Positions 33,198 to 42,427 are shown, numbered from the stretch's first letter. The stretch: 64,000 bases of DNA from UBA8516 sp035455245 (GCA_035455245.1 DATIFN010000016.1:108377-172376), one strand, 5' to 3'. Translations and numbers: made by a program. Notes: generated by a model from the sequence alone, not told the origin.

Positions 33198-34658
33198 TTA
33201 TTTTGTTATTGATCTTATCTTAGCAACAAGATTTTCAAAGGCATCTTTAACTTCTTTCGTTCTTTTGACAGTCCCTGATCTATATACCTGGATCTTTCTT
33301 TTGCGGTCTAAAATCATACGTTGTTGTTCTGACCTGCCTGAAGAACCAAGAGATGTCCTTTGTTCAAGAGATGTATGCATGTTCATTGATTTTATTACTC
33401 CGTGCAGTTCTTTTGGATTAATTTTATACTCACCGAGAGATTTTTTGATTTCTGAAAGAGAGAGTGAAGAGAGTGGCTTTTTTAAATTCGAGGCAGTTTG
33501 AACTAGTTGACCAACAATCTTGTGGGCAGTCCTAAAAGGAAATCCCTTGTTAACAAGATTTTCTGCAACGTCTAAGGAAATAGAATAGCCTGAATCTATT
33601 GTTTTTTTCATTTTATGCTTATTGACTTTCAATGTTTTCATCATGGCATTGTTTACCAAAAGTGCAGATATTGCAATTTTTGATGCTGGCCAAATTGATG
33701 CTTTAATCTGTTGCAAATCTCTGCTATATCCTGAAGGTAGACCTTTGATGTTTGAAAGAATTGCCATTTGATATCCGATTACCTGAGCAGTTTTACCACG
33801 AGTAAGCTCAAGTATATCAGGGTTCTTTTTTTGAGGCATGACGCTTGATGTTGATGCAAACTTGTCTGAGAGTTCTATGAATGAAAATTCTGTTGATGAC
33901 CAGATGATAAAATCTTCAGCAAGTCGACTCAAGTTTGTCATAAGAATTGCAACCTGTCCTACATATTCTGCTACAAAGTCACGAGTTCCAGTTGCGTCAA
34001 TAGAATTTTCAACCAGACCATTGAATCCTAGCATCCTTGCAGTACTTTGCCTATTGATTGGCAGGCTTGTTCCTCCTACAGGCCCTGCACCAAGTGGAGA
34101 CATATTTACTCTGCCATATGTTACATAGAACCTATCTAAATCCCTAAACAATGCGTCAGCATACGCGAGTAAATAATGTGAAAAAACTCCTACTTGGGCT
34201 TGTTGAAGATGGGTATAAAGTGGCATTATTGCATCACTATTTTTTTCAGCTAATGATACGAGTGTTTCTATCATGTCTAAAAGACAAGAACAGATTGTGT
34301 TAATATCATCTCGAATTTTCATTCGGACATCAAGTGAAACTTGATCATTTCTTGAGCGAGCAGTATGCATCTTGCCCCCAGCTTGTCTTCCAGCCTTTTT
34401 TACAACTAGATATTCTATTAGCTCATGGATGTCTTCCGAATCTGATTTTATCTGCAGGTTTTCTTTTTTTAATTTTTCAAGAGCCAATAAAATTTTTGTA
34501 GCGTCGTTTTTGGTAATTATTTTATTTTCATAAAGCATTATTGCGTGAGCTTGACTGCCCCAGATATCGTATAATGCAATTTCTGTATCTTCTGAAATTG
34601 AGGAAAGGAAGTCGAGAGTGTGTTTATCCAAATTTTCTGTAAATCTAGATCTATACAT
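33198..34658 (-). CDS. argH: Argininosuccinate lyase
   Basis: 486-residue enzyme that splits argininosuccinate into arginine and fumarate. The signature GSSVMPQKKNPD of the fumarase/aspartase superfamily (here STSSVMPQKKNPD, about residue 270) includes the catalytic serine loop; HTARSRNDQ (about 98) and THLQQAQ (about 148) are also present. Length is typical. The open frame extends to 34727 but that would overlap the divergent MIP18-like gene; ATG 34658 (MYRSRF) is the expected N-terminus. Confidence 0.95.
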   Translation of the reverse strand: MYRSRFTENLDKHTLDFLSSISEDTEIALYDIWGSQAHAIMLYENKIITKNDATKILLALEKLKKENLQIKSDSEDIHELIEYLVVKKAGRQAGGKMHTARSRNDQVSLDVRMKIRDDINTICSCLLDMIETLVSLAEKNSDAIMPLYTHLQQAQVGVFSHYLLAYADALFRDLDRFYVTYGRVNMSPLGAGPVGGTSLPINRQSTARMLGFNGLVENSIDATGTRDFVAEYVGQVAILMTNLSRLAEDFIIWSSTEFSFIELSDKFASTSSVMPQKKNPDILELTRGKTAQVIGYQMAILSNIKGLPSGYSRDLQQIKASIWPASKIAISALLVNNAMMKTLKVNKHKMKKTIDSGYSISLDVAENLVNKGFPFRTAHKIVGQLVQTASNLKKPLSSLSLSEIKKSLGEYKINPKELHGVIKSMNMHTSLEQRTSLGSSGRSEQQRMILDRKRKIQVYRSGTVKRTKEVKDAFENLVAKIRSITK

Positions 34659-34706
34659 TAATTTAGAAATTAGAATGGTTATATATAGCATAGACGTTTT
34701 TTTATT

Positions 34707-35027
34707 ATGGCTCAAGAAAGTCAGCAATTAAGAAGATTGATTTTTGATGAATTGACAAAAATTGTAGATCCCGAAATAAATGTCTCCATAATGGAACTTG
34801 AACTTATCGACAACATAGACATCAAGGATTCTGCCGTGAAGATAGATTTACACTTGACAAGTCCTTTTTGCCCAGCCATATTTGGTTTTAAAATAGCTCA
34901 AGATGTACATGATAATTTGTTAAAGATTGATGGTATTGATGACGTAAAGTTGAATGTTTCAAATCATTTCATGGCTGAAGCCATTAATAACCAAGTAAAC
35001 GCTAGCAAGAATCCAAAAAAACCTTAG
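34707..35027 (+). CDS. MIP18/DUF59-family Fe-S assembly protein
   Basis: 106-residue protein with the family core: RLIFDELTKIVDPEINVSIMELELI and LTSPFCPAI, carrying the conserved cysteine (about residue 55). Homologues (SufT, MIP18, PaaD) help mature iron-sulphur proteins. It converges on sdhB, whose product needs three Fe-S clusters. A TATA-like TTATATATA lies about 23 nt before the ATG, so the mRNA is likely leaderless. Confidence 0.88.
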   Translation: MAQESQQLRRLIFDELTKIVDPEINVSIMELELIDNIDIKDSAVKIDLHLTSPFCPAIFGFKIAQDVHDNLLKIDGIDDVKLNVSNHFMAEAINNQVNASKNPKKP

Positions 35028-35798
35028 TTATTTTCTAAATCCCAACATATAACCTCGGAGCAATTGTATTCCCATGGCAGGATCTACTCCTTTTGGACAG
35101 ACTTGGCTACAGGAACCAGCAAAGTGACATCTCCATATTCCATGTGAATCGTCTATTATTTTTAGCCGATCTTTTTTACCAGTGTCCCTGTTATCTGCAA
35201 CATAACGGTAGGCCTGAGCTAGCGCCTGTGGTCCAATGAACGAGGAGTCTGTAGCCATGGTTGGACATGCAGAATTACATAATCCACATTTTATACAATA
35301 TGAAAACTGCAGATACTCCTCAACTTCTTTTGGAGTCTGTAGAAATTCTTTTGAGTCTTCGCTTACTTCAGAATCATCTCTGATTATGTATGGTTTGAGT
35401 TTTTTATGTGTAGAAAAGAATTGTGTAAAGTCCACTGCAAGATCTCTAAGTATAGGATAATTATTCATTGGTTCTACTGTGACCACATTCGAATTAAGTT
35501 CCGAAATTTTCGTATAACATGCAAGAGCAGGTCTCCCGTTTATTTTCATTCCACAAGATCCACATGATGCTTGTCTGCAGGAATATCTTACCGCTACTGA
35601 TGGATCCAGTTGTTGTTTTACAGCTAAAATTACGTCTAATACCGTTGTCCATTTTTTAACGGGAACTTTAAACTCGACAAATGTTGCAGTTGAGTCCTTT
35701 TTTGGATTGAATTTTGAGATCCTCAGAGTTATCGTATTAGACAAAGAATCTGTTGTTGAAGGGGTTTCAGTAGAAAGTTTTGTAGTAATTGCAGCCAT
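35028..35798 (-). CDS. sdhB: Succinate dehydrogenase iron-sulphur subunit
   Basis: 256-residue electron-transfer subunit. [2Fe-2S] ligands are in CRQASCGSCGMKINGRPALAC (positions shown as CRQASCGSC plus the later Cys, about residues 74-94), [4Fe-4S] in CIKCGLCNSACP and [3Fe-4S] in CHFAGSCSQVCPKG. Start at ATG 35798, 1 nt after the sdhD stop; a TTG at 35810 would overlap it. Last gene of the order A-C-D-B. Confidence 0.95.
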   Translation of the reverse strand: MAAITTKLSTETPSTTDSLSNTITLRISKFNPKKDSTATFVEFKVPVKKWTTVLDVILAVKQQLDPSVAVRYSCRQASCGSCGMKINGRPALACYTKISELNSNVVTVEPMNNYPILRDLAVDFTQFFSTHKKLKPYIIRDDSEVSEDSKEFLQTPKEVEEYLQFSYCIKCGLCNSACPTMATDSSFIGPQALAQAYRYVADNRDTGKKDRLKIIDDSHGIWRCHFAGSCSQVCPKGVDPAMGIQLLRGYMLGFRK

Positions 35799-35799
35799 G

Positions 35800-36141
35800 T
35801 TACATTCCAAATCCTGCCATCAATATAGTCCTAGATCCGTAAGTGACTAGCACAGCCATGGCAGCAATACAACCATAGTTGACTGCTTTCTCATATCCAA
35901 TACCTTGTTTTAATTCTAACAGTATTACTCTTAATCCATTAAATCCATGGACTGAAAGGAGGATGAGTATTAATTCTAGCATAATTGCGTATGGTAAAAA
36001 GTGATAATTTGTTACCACACTCTCGTATTGCAAGGATTCAGAAAAATTCTGAGTCATTCTGAATAAAATATGTATAGCTACAAGTACTACCGCCCCAAGT
36101 GCTGTTCCATAATGTATTTTCATGATTATGCTTTCTTGCAT
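35800..36141 (-). CDS. sdhD: Succinate dehydrogenase membrane subunit (SdhD-like)
   Basis: 113-residue protein with three hydrophobic helices (about 8-27, 48-67, 84-103). A histidine in the first helix (LVAIHILFR) could ligate haem b, and the HGFNGLRVILLE loop after helix 2 is typical of SdhC/D. ATG 36141 (MQESIIMK) was taken, 1 nt after sdhC ends, matching the spacing before sdhB. The assignment to D rather than C follows operon order. Confidence 0.85.
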   Translation of the reverse strand: MQESIIMKIHYGTALGAVVLVAIHILFRMTQNFSESLQYESVVTNYHFLPYAIMLELILILLSVHGFNGLRVILLELKQGIGYEKAVNYGCIAAMAVLVTYGSRTILMAGFGM

Positions 36142-36142
36142 T

Positions 36143-36574
36143 TTATTCACCAAACAAAACTGCTATCCCATACATCATTGCCAATGCTGCAAGTCCAATT
36201 GAAGCTAGGATGCATAGTTTGTGTCTTGAGTTTAACGACGCGGGTTCGTAGGGATAGTCTGGTCTACCTGGTTTACCCACTCCCACACCCCCATGGCCAA
36301 GCATTACTCTTATTCCGTTTGCAGTGTGAAAAACACACATTCCTATGACTATGGTAAGTATGATATGACCTTCAGTAGTCTGCGTAAGTTCTAACATTTT
36401 TTGCCATGCTTCCTTCCCGCCTACAACTGAACTTGTTTCAAATACATGAGCTATAAAGTATACTAATAATCCAAGTCCAGTAAGACGCATAAGCCAATAT
36501 GCGACTCGTTCTAGACCGTATCTACCTGGATTCAACCAAGCTTTAATTCCCTCTCGATTTGACTGTCGTTCCAT
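36143..36574 (-). CDS. sdhC: Succinate dehydrogenase cytochrome b subunit (SdhC-like)
   Basis: 143-residue membrane subunit with three helices. The N-terminal ERVAYWLMRLTGLGLLVYFIAHVFETS places a serine/arginine quinone-site region and a haem-type histidine (FIAHV) as in the family; FHTANGIRVMLGH forms the helix 2-3 turn. Its ATG shares one base with the sdhA stop (TAATG), indicating coupled translation. Confidence 0.87.
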   Translation of the reverse strand: MERQSNREGIKAWLNPGRYGLERVAYWLMRLTGLGLLVYFIAHVFETSSVVGGKEAWQKMLELTQTTEGHIILTIVIGMCVFHTANGIRVMLGHGGVGVGKPGRPDYPYEPASLNSRHKLCILASIGLAALAMMYGIAVLFGE

Positions 36575-38283
36575 TAGTATTTTCTCTCCACAGGCTTGTA
36601 TTTAGTAATAGTGACTGGATGTTCTTTCAGAACAGGTTCTTTGAAATCATAATAAGCAAGAGTATGATGGAGGAAATTCTTATCATCTCTTGCCGGATAA
36701 TCTGTCCTTGCATGAGCCCCTCTAGATTCTTTTCTCTTTATCGCTCCAACCAATATAACTTCAGCAATACGAAAGATAGAATCAAGTTCCATAACATTTG
36801 TAAAATTAGTATTGTACTCACTTGCTTTATCATCAACATGTTTCCATGTTTTTTCTTTCAAGTCACGTACTTTCCTTAGTCCATCAACCAATTCCTTTTC
36901 ATTTCTAAAAACGTAAGCTTTTTCATTCATTATATCCGTAAGTTGTTGCTTTACTTCGTAGGGATTTGCATCTCCATGACCACGAAATATTCCATCATAG
37001 ATTCTTTTTTCCTCTAGATCAACAAGGTGTAATGGGAATGGCGATGTTTTAGAATCTAGAACGTACCTTGCTGCTAATTCGCCTGTAATTTTTCCCCAGA
37101 CAATGCATTCACTTGTAGAGTTGGCTCCCAATCTATTTGCACCATGTGTACTGTTACAAGCAGCCTCTCCAGCTGCCCATATTCCTTGAATTTCTGTGGC
37201 ACCGTCAATATCGGTATGAATCCCACCCATCATGTAATGACAAACTGGTCTGACATCAATCGGTTCCTTACTAGGATCGACTCCTGAAAATTTCATAGAT
37301 ATTTCTCTAATTGCAGCAAGTTTTTCTTTAATTATATTATCACCCAAGTGCCGGAGATCTAGTTTTAGACAATCTACTCCCGTTTCATTTTTAAACCCAC
37401 GACCTGCTGCCATCTCAGTCATCATAGAACGAGATACTATATCTCGTGGTGCAAGTTCCATCAATCCAGGTGCATAGGTTTTCATGAATCTTTCACCATC
37501 CTTGTTGATAAGATAACCACCTTCACCCCGGGCTCCCTCAGTTATTAGTATACCAGAGGGCAGAATGCCAGTAGGATGAAATTGAACAAACTCCATGTCC
37601 TTTAAGGCAAGACCTGCTCTGTATGCCATATCAAGTCCATCAGGTGTTGATGAAAGTGCATATGTTGAATAGCTATAAACTCTTCCCGCACCGCCTGTTG
37701 CAATTATTAATGCTTTAGCTTTTATGGTGTAAAAGGTTCCTGATGAAAGTTCGATTGCTGTTATTCCACAAAATCTCTGGCCGTCATGAATTATTGATGT
37801 TACAAACCATTCGTTGAAAAATTCAATATTATCAAACTTTTGGCAAGTATCATACAAAGTCTGCATTTCATAAAATCCAACTTTGTCTTGGGCGTATGTT
37901 GCCCTTGGAAAACTATATCCACCAAACTTTCTTTGACCTATTCTCCCATCATCTCTGCGTGACCAGGGCATCCCCCAGTGTTCAAGCTGATAAATTTCAG
38001 AAGGCATTTCACGTACTAGTCTTTCTACAACATCTTGATCAGCAAGGAAGTCACTTCCTTTTATTGTGTCATATACATGTGATTCTAAGCTATCTCCTTC
38101 TTCAGGAAAAAGAACGGCCGCGGTTCCACCCTCTGCGGAAACAGAATGTGAACGCATAACCTGGAGTTTTGAAATTACCGCAATCTTGATGTTAGAGCTT
38201 GTCTTTGCAGCTTGAATTGCAGCTCTTAAACCAGCGAGCCCAGAGCCGACAATTAGCAGATCGCGTTCTATCGTGTCGGTCAT
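36574..38283 (-). CDS. sdhA: Succinate dehydrogenase flavoprotein subunit
   Basis: 569-residue FAD subunit that oxidises succinate to fumarate in the citric acid cycle. Dinucleotide fold GSGLAGLRAAIQAA at the N-terminus, HSVSAEGGTAA (the His that binds FAD covalently, about residue 46), QFHPTGI and THGANRLGANSTSE motifs. Heads the sdhACDB operon and is divergent from the padR-like gene, with about 105 nt between. Confidence 0.96.
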   Translation of the reverse strand: MTDTIERDLLIVGSGLAGLRAAIQAAKTSSNIKIAVISKLQVMRSHSVSAEGGTAAVLFPEEGDSLESHVYDTIKGSDFLADQDVVERLVREMPSEIYQLEHWGMPWSRRDDGRIGQRKFGGYSFPRATYAQDKVGFYEMQTLYDTCQKFDNIEFFNEWFVTSIIHDGQRFCGITAIELSSGTFYTIKAKALIIATGGAGRVYSYSTYALSSTPDGLDMAYRAGLALKDMEFVQFHPTGILPSGILITEGARGEGGYLINKDGERFMKTYAPGLMELAPRDIVSRSMMTEMAAGRGFKNETGVDCLKLDLRHLGDNIIKEKLAAIREISMKFSGVDPSKEPIDVRPVCHYMMGGIHTDIDGATEIQGIWAAGEAACNSTHGANRLGANSTSECIVWGKITGELAARYVLDSKTSPFPLHLVDLEEKRIYDGIFRGHGDANPYEVKQQLTDIMNEKAYVFRNEKELVDGLRKVRDLKEKTWKHVDDKASEYNTNFTNVMELDSIFRIAEVILVGAIKRKESRGAHARTDYPARDDKNFLHHTLAYYDFKEPVLKEHPVTITKYKPVERKY

Positions 38284-38367
38284 ATGTTTAGACCTCTACC
38301 TTCCCAAATTAGATAAATATGTCTTATGAAACCTCTGCGCAAATTGGCATCGAATTGTTAATATATT

Positions 38368-38389
38368 TCACTAGTGATATCACTAGTGA
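38368..38389. promoter_or_regulatory. 22-bp perfect palindrome, probable autoregulatory operator
   Basis: The sequence is two copies of the self-complementary TCACTAGTGA joined by TA, so the whole 22 bp is a perfect palindrome. It ends on the A of the padR-like ATG (38389) and begins just after a TATA-like TTAATATATTT (38358-38368). A regulator bound here would cover the transcription and translation start of its own leaderless gene. Confidence 0.75.
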
Positions 38390-38898
38390 TGTTTTCACAA
38401 TGGATTAAACGAGTTGGAAGTGTAGTTCCCAGAGGATTTTCAAGATATTTCATACTTGAAACTTTGAAGAAAAGCACATGCACAGGTAAAGAAATAATCG
38501 ATTTTGCTGTCAAACAAAGCGGAGGCAAATGGAAACCTTCTCCAGGGTTGATTTACCCCTTGCTTGGCAGACTTTTAGATGATAATCTTATTGAGGAAAC
38601 AAAAGACGGAAAATATCAGATAACTAGGAAAGGTAGGGCCATGACAGATGATCTTGAAACTCTAAATAAAATAGTAAAAAATCAACTTGATGTGATGTTT
38701 AGAGTAGGAAATATAGGAAAATTTGTCGCAATGGATCTCCTTGAACGCATAACAAGTATAGGAAACTCCCTTAGTTCCAACGTATCAAATATGACAAAAG
38801 AGGAAACTTCGAAATATAAGAAATTCCTAGAGTCGGAACTTCATAAATTAGAATCGTCAGAAAGAAAATCTCGTGGTAAAGAGATTAAAGTTATTTAA
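38389..38898 (+). CDS. PadR-like winged-helix transcriptional regulator
   Basis: 169-residue regulator. The winged helix covers about residues 15-90: FSRYFILETLKKSTCTGKEII, then KWKPSPGLIYPLLGRLLDDNLIEE and the wing KYQITRKGR, the PadR pattern of SPGxIYPxLxxLxxxGLI. A coiled, charged C-terminal half probably dimerises. ATG 38389 lies within the palindromic operator; a GTG at 38374 is possible but would place coding sequence further into it. Likely controls itself and the lyase gene 33 nt downstream, perhaps also the divergent sdh operon. Confidence 0.85.
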   Translation: MFSQWIKRVGSVVPRGFSRYFILETLKKSTCTGKEIIDFAVKQSGGKWKPSPGLIYPLLGRLLDDNLIEETKDGKYQITRKGRAMTDDLETLNKIVKNQLDVMFRVGNIGKFVAMDLLERITSIGNSLSSNVSNMTKEETSKYKKFLESELHKLESSERKSRGKEIKVI

Positions 38899-38931
38899 AC
38901 AATAAATAATTGTCGTTAACAATATCATCAG

Positions 38932-39795
38932 TTGCCAACTCTTAGAAAGTTACTTTATGACAAATCTAAGCCGTTTGTTGTCCCGGGAGTATATGATGCC
39001 ATAGGAGCAAAAATTGCTCAAAAGATAGGTTTTGAGGCTATGTTTCAGACAGGATATGGTACTTCAGCCATGCTTCTTGGGATGCCAGATTATGGATTTG
39101 TCGGATCTGCTGAAACAGTAGAAAATGCTCGTCTGATATGTAAGGCAGTTTCCGTCCCAGTAATCGTAGACGCAGATACTGGATATGGGAACCCACTTAG
39201 TGTTTGGAAAATAGTAAAAGAGTTAGAATCTGCAGGAGCTTCGGGGATTTTTCTGGAGGATCAAAAATGGCCAAAAAGATGCGGGCACATGGCAGGAAAA
39301 GAGGTTGTTCCAAAAGAAGAATATGTAGAAAAATTACGAGCTGCATTAGATGCAAGGAAAAGTAAAGACTTCATAATTGTTGCAAGGACAGATGCAAGAG
39401 CCCCTGAGGGCTTGGATGCTGCTATAGAACGCGGTCTTAAATATAATAAAATTGGTGCAGATGCCATTTTTGTTGAAGCCCCAAAGTCCGTTGCAGAAAT
39501 GAAAAAGATTGGAAAGTCAATTGATGCACCCTTGGTTGCCAATATGATCGAGGGAGGAGCAACGCCTCTTCTATCTACTAAAACGCTTCATAAGATGGGA
39601 TTCAAATTAATTTTGTATCCTTTGTCTATACTTTATGCAAATACATTCGCGACTATGCAAATTCTGCAAGAGCTCAGAAAATCAGGTACGACTTCCAGAA
39701 TCAAAAAAAATCTTGTCACATTTGACCAATTTAACGATATTGTAGAGTTACCAAAATACAAAAAAATGGAAAACAAATATGGTCATAAATTCTAA
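38932..39795 (+). CDS. Isocitrate lyase/PEP mutase family enzyme (methylisocitrate lyase-like)
   Basis: 287-residue TIM-barrel enzyme. The signature loop KRCGHM (about residue 117) matches the K-K/R-C-G-H consensus of isocitrate and methylisocitrate lyases, with DADTGYGN and VARTDAR supplying Mg ligands and substrate arginines. Size fits the short PrpB/oxaloacetate-decarboxylase-like group rather than the long isocitrate lyases. The substrate remains open: 2-methylisocitrate, dimethylmalate or oxaloacetate. TTG start. Same strand and close to the PadR-like gene. Confidence 0.85.
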   Translation: MPTLRKLLYDKSKPFVVPGVYDAIGAKIAQKIGFEAMFQTGYGTSAMLLGMPDYGFVGSAETVENARLICKAVSVPVIVDADTGYGNPLSVWKIVKELESAGASGIFLEDQKWPKRCGHMAGKEVVPKEEYVEKLRAALDARKSKDFIIVARTDARAPEGLDAAIERGLKYNKIGADAIFVEAPKSVAEMKKIGKSIDAPLVANMIEGGATPLLSTKTLHKMGFKLILYPLSILYANTFATMQILQELRKSGTTSRIKKNLVTFDQFNDIVELPKYKKMENKYGHKF

Positions 39796-39833
39796 AACAA
39801 CAAAAAGAAAGGAAAAATCCTCTCAAGGTTTTC

Positions 39834-40118
39834 CTATGAAGTGTTTCTTTTTACTTCTATTTCTATTGTGGAAACATTTCTTGGTCGTCCATCTTGTGAT
39901 TGAAGTTGTTCTGATCCGATCTTGATGTCTCCGATAGAATAGCCAGCATTCTCGGTTTTTCGTGCAACTATCTGTGCTACATCAACTGCACGTCCAATGC
40001 TTAGCCCTCTTGCCTTGATAGATATTTTTGGTTGGTTTGCCAACTGTATTAGCGTAGATGTAACATACGCCATCAGTGGTTTTTTTCCTATAAAGATAGT
40101 CTCTCTTGATTCTGACAT
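39834..40118 (-). CDS. albA: DNA/RNA-binding chromatin protein Alba
   Basis: 94-residue architectural protein. The N-terminal motif IFIGKKPLMAYVTS contains the paired lysines (about residues 12-13) that contact DNA and can be acetylated in other archaea; KARGLSIGRAVDVAQIVAR is the central helix and the RNVSTIEIEVKR end forms the hairpin. Length is normal. ATG start. Confidence 0.95.
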   Translation of the reverse strand: MSESRETIFIGKKPLMAYVTSTLIQLANQPKISIKARGLSIGRAVDVAQIVARKTENAGYSIGDIKIGSEQLQSQDGRPRNVSTIEIEVKRNTS

Positions 40119-40173
40119 GTCAAATCCTAATACCAGAGGATAATTTAAATCTAAGAATACAAGAATTGATTAG

Positions 40174-40578
40174 ATGAAGTTTTTTATTTATTTTCTTGTT
40201 TTTTTCGGCATAAGTTTTGGTTATGCGTATGGATATGGAGAAATTAATTCATCGGATTTCAAAATTGTTAACACGTTGGGAGAGGAGATAAATTCACCTT
40301 CTGTAGAACAACAGCTTAACCTACAAACTTCCCTTACAAATGTCAACAACGAAGAAATGGATTGGGTTTACATTGTTCAAATAATAGACTCTAAAGGAGT
40401 TATTGTGGATCTTAAATTTATAACAGGATCACTTGTTACAAATCAAACCCTTACACCAGCTCTTTTTTGGACCCCGCATAAAGATGGAACGTATAAAATT
40501 GAAACTTTCGTATGGAACAGTTTACGCGATATGAAGGCATTATCTCCTAAATCTATTTTTACAATAACAGTAACATAA
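40174..40578 (+). CDS. Secreted protein of unknown function, 134 aa
   Basis: Signal peptide at residues 1-20 (Phe/Ile-rich core ending GYAYG), followed by a beta-rich domain with an Ig-like or cohesin-like strand pattern (QQLNLQTSLTNVNNEEMDWVYIVQI, then FWTPHKDGTYKIETFVW). This resembles small adhesive domains in exported archaeal proteins. No cysteine. Starts at ATG, divergent from alba. No specific role can be given. Confidence 0.75.
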   Translation: MKFFIYFLVFFGISFGYAYGYGEINSSDFKIVNTLGEEINSPSVEQQLNLQTSLTNVNNEEMDWVYIVQIIDSKGVIVDLKFITGSLVTNQTLTPALFWTPHKDGTYKIETFVWNSLRDMKALSPKSIFTITVT

Positions 40579-40629
40579 ACGGGAAAACTAATTTCAGTCA
40601 CCATAAATTTATTTTTAATAAATAAAAAG

Positions 40630-40703
40630 TGGACCGAGTGGGATTTGAACCCACGATCTCACCCATGCCAAGGGCGTATCCTACCAGGCTAGACGACCGG
40701 CCC
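40630..40703 (-). tRNA. tRNA-Ala (GGC)
   Basis: 74-nt cloverleaf with acceptor GGGCCGG/TCGGTCC, including the G3-U70 wobble that marks alanine tRNA, anticodon stem CGCCC/GGGTG with loop TTGGCAT (GGC), T-loop TTCAAAT, discriminator A. CCA is not encoded and no intron is present. Confidence 0.95.
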
Positions 40704-40840
40704 AAATTTTTACACTCAGAATATCATTCTGATTTGCATTAGCTTTTTTCGAGCCGTTATTAACGTTTAGCTGTATTTGAAAAATCGTCATTAACCAAAA
40801 CAACATAAGATATTTAACTATCAGGTACGACACATTTCGC

Positions 40841-41680
40841 GTGGTCGTCGATAACCAAGCGACTTTGACATTCATTCAAGTCCAAAAAGAAGATCTTGCG
40901 ATTTTTAGACTCGTTCCAAAAGATGGACCAGTTCCAGAATACAAACCCGGACAATTCATAACAATAGGAATGCATGTTCCAAGCGAGAACAAGATTATAC
41001 GAAGAGCATATTCAATTGCATCAAATCCAGAAAACAGAAAATTTGTTGAGTTGTACATAAGATGGGTACGAAAACCTCTTCCAGGTCGTCTTACTACACA
41101 GCTCTTTAGTGCAAAAGAAGGAGACGATATAGTTTGGGTTAAACCTACTGGCGCATTTACACTTGACGATAAAAAAGCTGATGGTACAACGGATGATAGA
41201 AGGATCGTTTGTTTGGGCGGAGGTACTGGTCTCGCTCCTTTTGTCAGCCTTGCTCAATCCCTTCATGCTACAGGAAGCAATAGGGAGATAATAGTATTAC
41301 ATGGAGCAAGTTATGTAGACGAACTTGGGTACAAAGAACTTTTGACGGATCTAGAAAATGAAAGTTTGGACAGAGGTAAAGACAAGTGGAATTTCAAATA
41401 CAGAGCCTCAGTCAGTAGACCCCAGGAATGGTTTAACAGATCTTGGAGTGGCCAAATAGGAAGAGTAGAAACCTTCCTTAGATCAAAAGATGGTGAACCA
41501 TCACCACTTGAAAAGATGGTTGGTGAAAAAATCACAAAAGAAAACACTGTATTCTTTATTTGTGGTTGGCAAGGAACTATTGATGGCTGTTTGGATTATC
41601 TTGGGCCAAAGGGTTTTGTTACTGAAAGAAACAAGCGACCAGACAAGAGTTTTGAAATAAAGTTTGAATCGTACGGTTAG
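40841..41680 (+). CDS. Ferredoxin/flavodoxin-NADP+ reductase
   Basis: 279-residue FAD enzyme of the FNR family. RRAYSIAS (about residues 52-59) is the FAD-binding R-x-Y-S motif, GGGTGLAPFVS (about 128-138) binds the NADP pyrophosphate, and FICGWQGTIDG is the C-terminal motif. It would exchange electrons between ferredoxin and NADPH; two zinc-type ferredoxin genes lie about 13 kb away. The closing EIKFESYG with aromatic Tyr next to last fits flavin stacking. GTG start. Confidence 0.88.
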   Translation: MVVDNQATLTFIQVQKEDLAIFRLVPKDGPVPEYKPGQFITIGMHVPSENKIIRRAYSIASNPENRKFVELYIRWVRKPLPGRLTTQLFSAKEGDDIVWVKPTGAFTLDDKKADGTTDDRRIVCLGGGTGLAPFVSLAQSLHATGSNREIIVLHGASYVDELGYKELLTDLENESLDRGKDKWNFKYRASVSRPQEWFNRSWSGQIGRVETFLRSKDGEPSPLEKMVGEKITKENTVFFICGWQGTIDGCLDYLGPKGFVTERNKRPDKSFEIKFESYG

Positions 41681-41731
41681 AAGAATTTTTCTTTTGAAAA
41701 ACTAATATGGTATGGTCAGAGGCTGATCTGC

Positions 41732-41805
41732 GGGGACGTAGGTCAGCTTGGCAGACTGCCAGCCTCGGGCGCTGGATGTCGTGGGTTCAAGTCCCATCGT
41801 CCCCA
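41732..41805 (+). tRNA. tRNA-Pro (CGG)
   Basis: 74-nt cloverleaf with acceptor GGGGACG/CGTCCCC, anticodon stem CCAGC/GCTGG and loop CTCGGGC (anticodon CGG), T-stem GTGGG/CCCAT with T-loop TTCAAGT, discriminator A. No intron and no encoded CCA. Confidence 0.94.
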
Positions 41806-41818
41806 TATTTATAAAATC

Positions 41819-42427
41819 TTATTTAGTTATCGAAATTGTATCTGTTTCCATACAGGCATTTCTAGGACTTGGAGTCCCTACGTAGGATCCATAAACACAG
41901 AGTTTTCCTTCCTCTGCATTAGCGGAAATCCATATCTGATGTGATCCTCTCATCACGGATTCCCGTTTTGCGTTATTACCAGTATATTTTGGATCTTTAA
42001 GGCCAATAGTCTTACCAACAAAATGCACTTGAACTCCATCAGAATCCCCAGCATACGGATTCCCATTTCCATCAGCCAGATTTACTGCATTCCATTTTCC
42101 AGTAAGTTCTCTGCTTCCTATTGAAATAGAATAAGTTCCCCAGGCAGAAATTGTTTTTGCATCTGGGTTGTATGCACCATGACCAGATATCGTAACTGTT
42201 CCACGTTTTGTGGGTATTGTAGTATCATCAATTTGGAAAAAATATGGGTTTGAGATTTTTGTTTGTTCCATGTGTTTCACTTTTTCCATAGTCTGATCTA
42301 CGGATAACATTTTAGTTGATGAATTTTCTTTCATGGGCTTGTTTTCATAAGACATGGCATAACTTGAGGCGACAGGCATTAAGAGTAAAGGAAGTACTGC
42401 AAATATCATAAGCATTTTTGAATTCAT
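41819..42427 (-). CDS. Secreted protein of unknown function, 202 aa
   Basis: Signal peptide at residues 1-24 (cut near SSYAMS), a short Lys/Met-rich linker, then a beta-sandwich-like domain from about residue 65: RGTVTISGHGAYNPDAKTISAWGTYSI, a GSRELTGKW strand pair and a Cys pair (GKLCVYGSY ... RNACMETD) that may form a disulphide. No recognised family. Starts at ATG; sits alone beside tRNA-Pro. Confidence 0.78.
   Translation of the reverse strand: MNSKMLMIFAVLPLLLMPVASSYAMSYENKPMKENSSTKMLSVDQTMEKVKHMEQTKISNPYFFQIDDTTIPTKRGTVTISGHGAYNPDAKTISAWGTYSISIGSRELTGKWNAVNLADGNGNPYAGDSDGVQVHFVGKTIGLKDPKYTGNNAKRESVMRGSHQIWISANAEEGKLCVYGSYVGTPSPRNACMETDTISITK

Noticed and set aside
34659..34727. N-terminal extension of ArgH
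   Set aside because: It would overlap the divergent MIP18-like gene and does not resemble the lyase N-terminus.
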